NCBI GenBank assembly: GCA_036396755.1
Contig: DASWKG010000134.1
Coordinates: 1-6,435, forward strand
Source: DASWKG01 sp036396755
GTDB lineage: Bacteria; Actinomycetota; UBA4738; CALAEC01
DNA: 6,435 bases
Direction: 5' to 3'
In this document: in pieces, positions 5,658 to 6,435 of the stretch
How positions within the stretch are numbered: position 1 is the stretch's first letter
Layout: each line of letters opens with the position of its first letter
The notes under the pieces: generated by a model
Database searches by the model: none
Seen by the model: the letters and a program-made list of their open reading frames with translations, nothing else
Told to the model about the DNA's origin: nothing
Made by a program: the position numbers and the translations under genes

Positions 5658-6435
5658 CCGGGCCGCTCGCCGGCGTCCGCGTCCTCGACCTCACGCGGCT
5701 CCTCCCGGGGAACTACGGGACCCTGCTGCTGGCCGACCTCGGCGCCGACGTGATCAAGGTCGAGGAGCCGGGGCAGGGCGACTACATCCGCTGGATCCCA
5801 CCGCTGGTCGACGGCGAGGGCGCGATCCACCGAGCGCTCAACCGCGGGAAGCGATCCGTCACGCTGAACCTCAAGGCCGACGGGGCGCCGGAGGTGCTCG
5901 CGCGCCTGGTCCGGGACGCCGACGCGCTCATCGAGTCGTTCCGCCCCGGCGTCCTCGCCCGGCTGGGCGCCGGCTACGAGGCGCTCTCGGCGGAGAATCC
6001 CCGGCTCGTCTACTGCGCGATCACCGGCTACGGGCAGGACGGGCCCTACCGGGACCGCGCCGGCCACGACATCAACTACATCGGCGCCGCGGGGATGCTG
6101 CACGCGGCCGGGCCTCCCGATGGGGCGCCCGTCCTGCCGCCGGTGCAGGTGGGGGACTTCGGCGGAGGGATGGCAGCAGCGCTCGGGACGGTCGCGGCCG
6201 TGCTGGAGGCGCGTGCCACGGGCCGGGGCCGCTTCGTCGATGTCTCGATGCTCGACGTCGTCACCTCGTGGCTCGGGGTGCTGATGAGCTCGTACCTGGG
6301 GACGGGCGAGGTTCCGCCCCGCGGCGGGATGCGGCTCACCGGAGGGTTCGCCTGCTACCGGGCGTACGCGACCGCCGACGGGAGGTTCGTGTCGGTGGGC
6401 GCGATCGAGCCGCAGTTCTGGCACGCGCTGTGCGC
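5654..6435 (+). CDS. CaiB/BaiF family III CoA-transferase or alpha-methylacyl-CoA racemase, 3' end beyond window
   Basis: An open frame runs from the GTG at 5654 to the window edge (260 complete codons of a usual 350-400). It starts T-G-P-L-A-G-V-R-V-L-D-L-T-R, the standard opening of this family, then has L-A-D-L-G-A-D-V-I-K-V-E (27-37), N-R-G-K-R-S-V, and S-F-R-P-G-V. The motif G-H-D-I-N-Y places His138, and G-D-F-G-G-G places Asp168. The 30-residue gap equals that between His126 and Asp156, the catalytic pair of Mycobacterium tuberculosis alpha-methylacyl-CoA racemase. This makes a racemase acting on 2-methylacyl-CoA esters in branched fatty acid or sterol side-chain breakdown the best guess; a family III CoA-transferase, which uses the Asp to form acyl intermediates, is the alternative. 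No strong SD precedes it, so translation is probably coupled to the zinc-ribbon gene. Confidence 0.9.
   Translation, partial: MTGPLAGVRVLDLTRLLPGNYGTLLLADLGADVIKVEEPGQGDYIRWIPPLVDGEGAIHRALNRGKRSVTLNLKADGAPEVLARLVRDADALIESFRPGVLARLGAGYEALSAENPRLVYCAITGYGQDGPYRDRAGHDINYIGAAGMLHAAGPPDGAPVLPPVQVGDFGGGMAAALGTVAAVLEARATGRGRFVDVSMLDVVTSWLGVLMSSYLGTGEVPPRGGMRLTGGFACYRAYATADGRFVSVGAIEPQFWHALC

Noticed and set aside
5510..6424. Minus-strand open frame of 304 codons at the right end
   Set aside because: It lies opposite the zinc-ribbon and CaiB-type genes, both of which have clear family motifs; this frame has none.

Overview
The window is GC-rich, uses GTG as well as ATG starts with clear Shine-Dalgarno (SD) sequences, and carries a DnaQ-UvrC type nuclease fusion and a LexA box of the Gram-positive/actinobacterial form (TCGAAC-N4-GTTCGA). 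Together these point to a high-GC actinobacterium (Actinomycetota), probably an environmental lineage. The genus cannot be told from this sequence. No RNA gene, insertion sequence, CRISPR array or phage gene was seen.

Layout: (1) 123-1112 (+) encodes a secreted protein of unknown function with a signal peptide, beta-rich sequence and two pairs of cysteines. (2) 1116-2756 (-) is convergent with it, only 3 bp away. It encodes a 546-residue fusion of a DEDDh 3'-5' exonuclease and a Cho/UvrC-like GIY-YIG nuclease, with a four-cysteine cluster and a UVR motif. (3) 2757-2912 is a divergent control region. It has a minus-strand promoter (TTGACC, 17 bp, TAGCAT) whose spacer is filled by a perfect 16-bp LexA/SOS box, and a strong hairpin just before the SD of the plus-strand gene. 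(4) 2913-5354 (+) encodes a large secreted beta-propeller with about twelve Asp-box/BNR repeats. (5) 5412-5657 (+) encodes an 81-residue zinc-ribbon protein. Its stop overlaps the start of (6), 5654 to the window end (+), a CaiB/BaiF family protein with the His/Asp pair of alpha-methylacyl-CoA racemases, cut off by the window edge.

How they fit together: only two links are supported by the sequence. The nuclease fusion looks like a member of the SOS regulon, as E. coli cho is, because its promoter is overlaid by the LexA box. The zinc-ribbon gene and the CoA-transferase/racemase gene look like a translationally coupled operon. The two secreted proteins flank the nuclease gene but show no evident functional tie to it. 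The best candidate for something worth following is the SOS box-promoter arrangement with its nested inverted repeats. I do not see a wholly new defence or mobile system.
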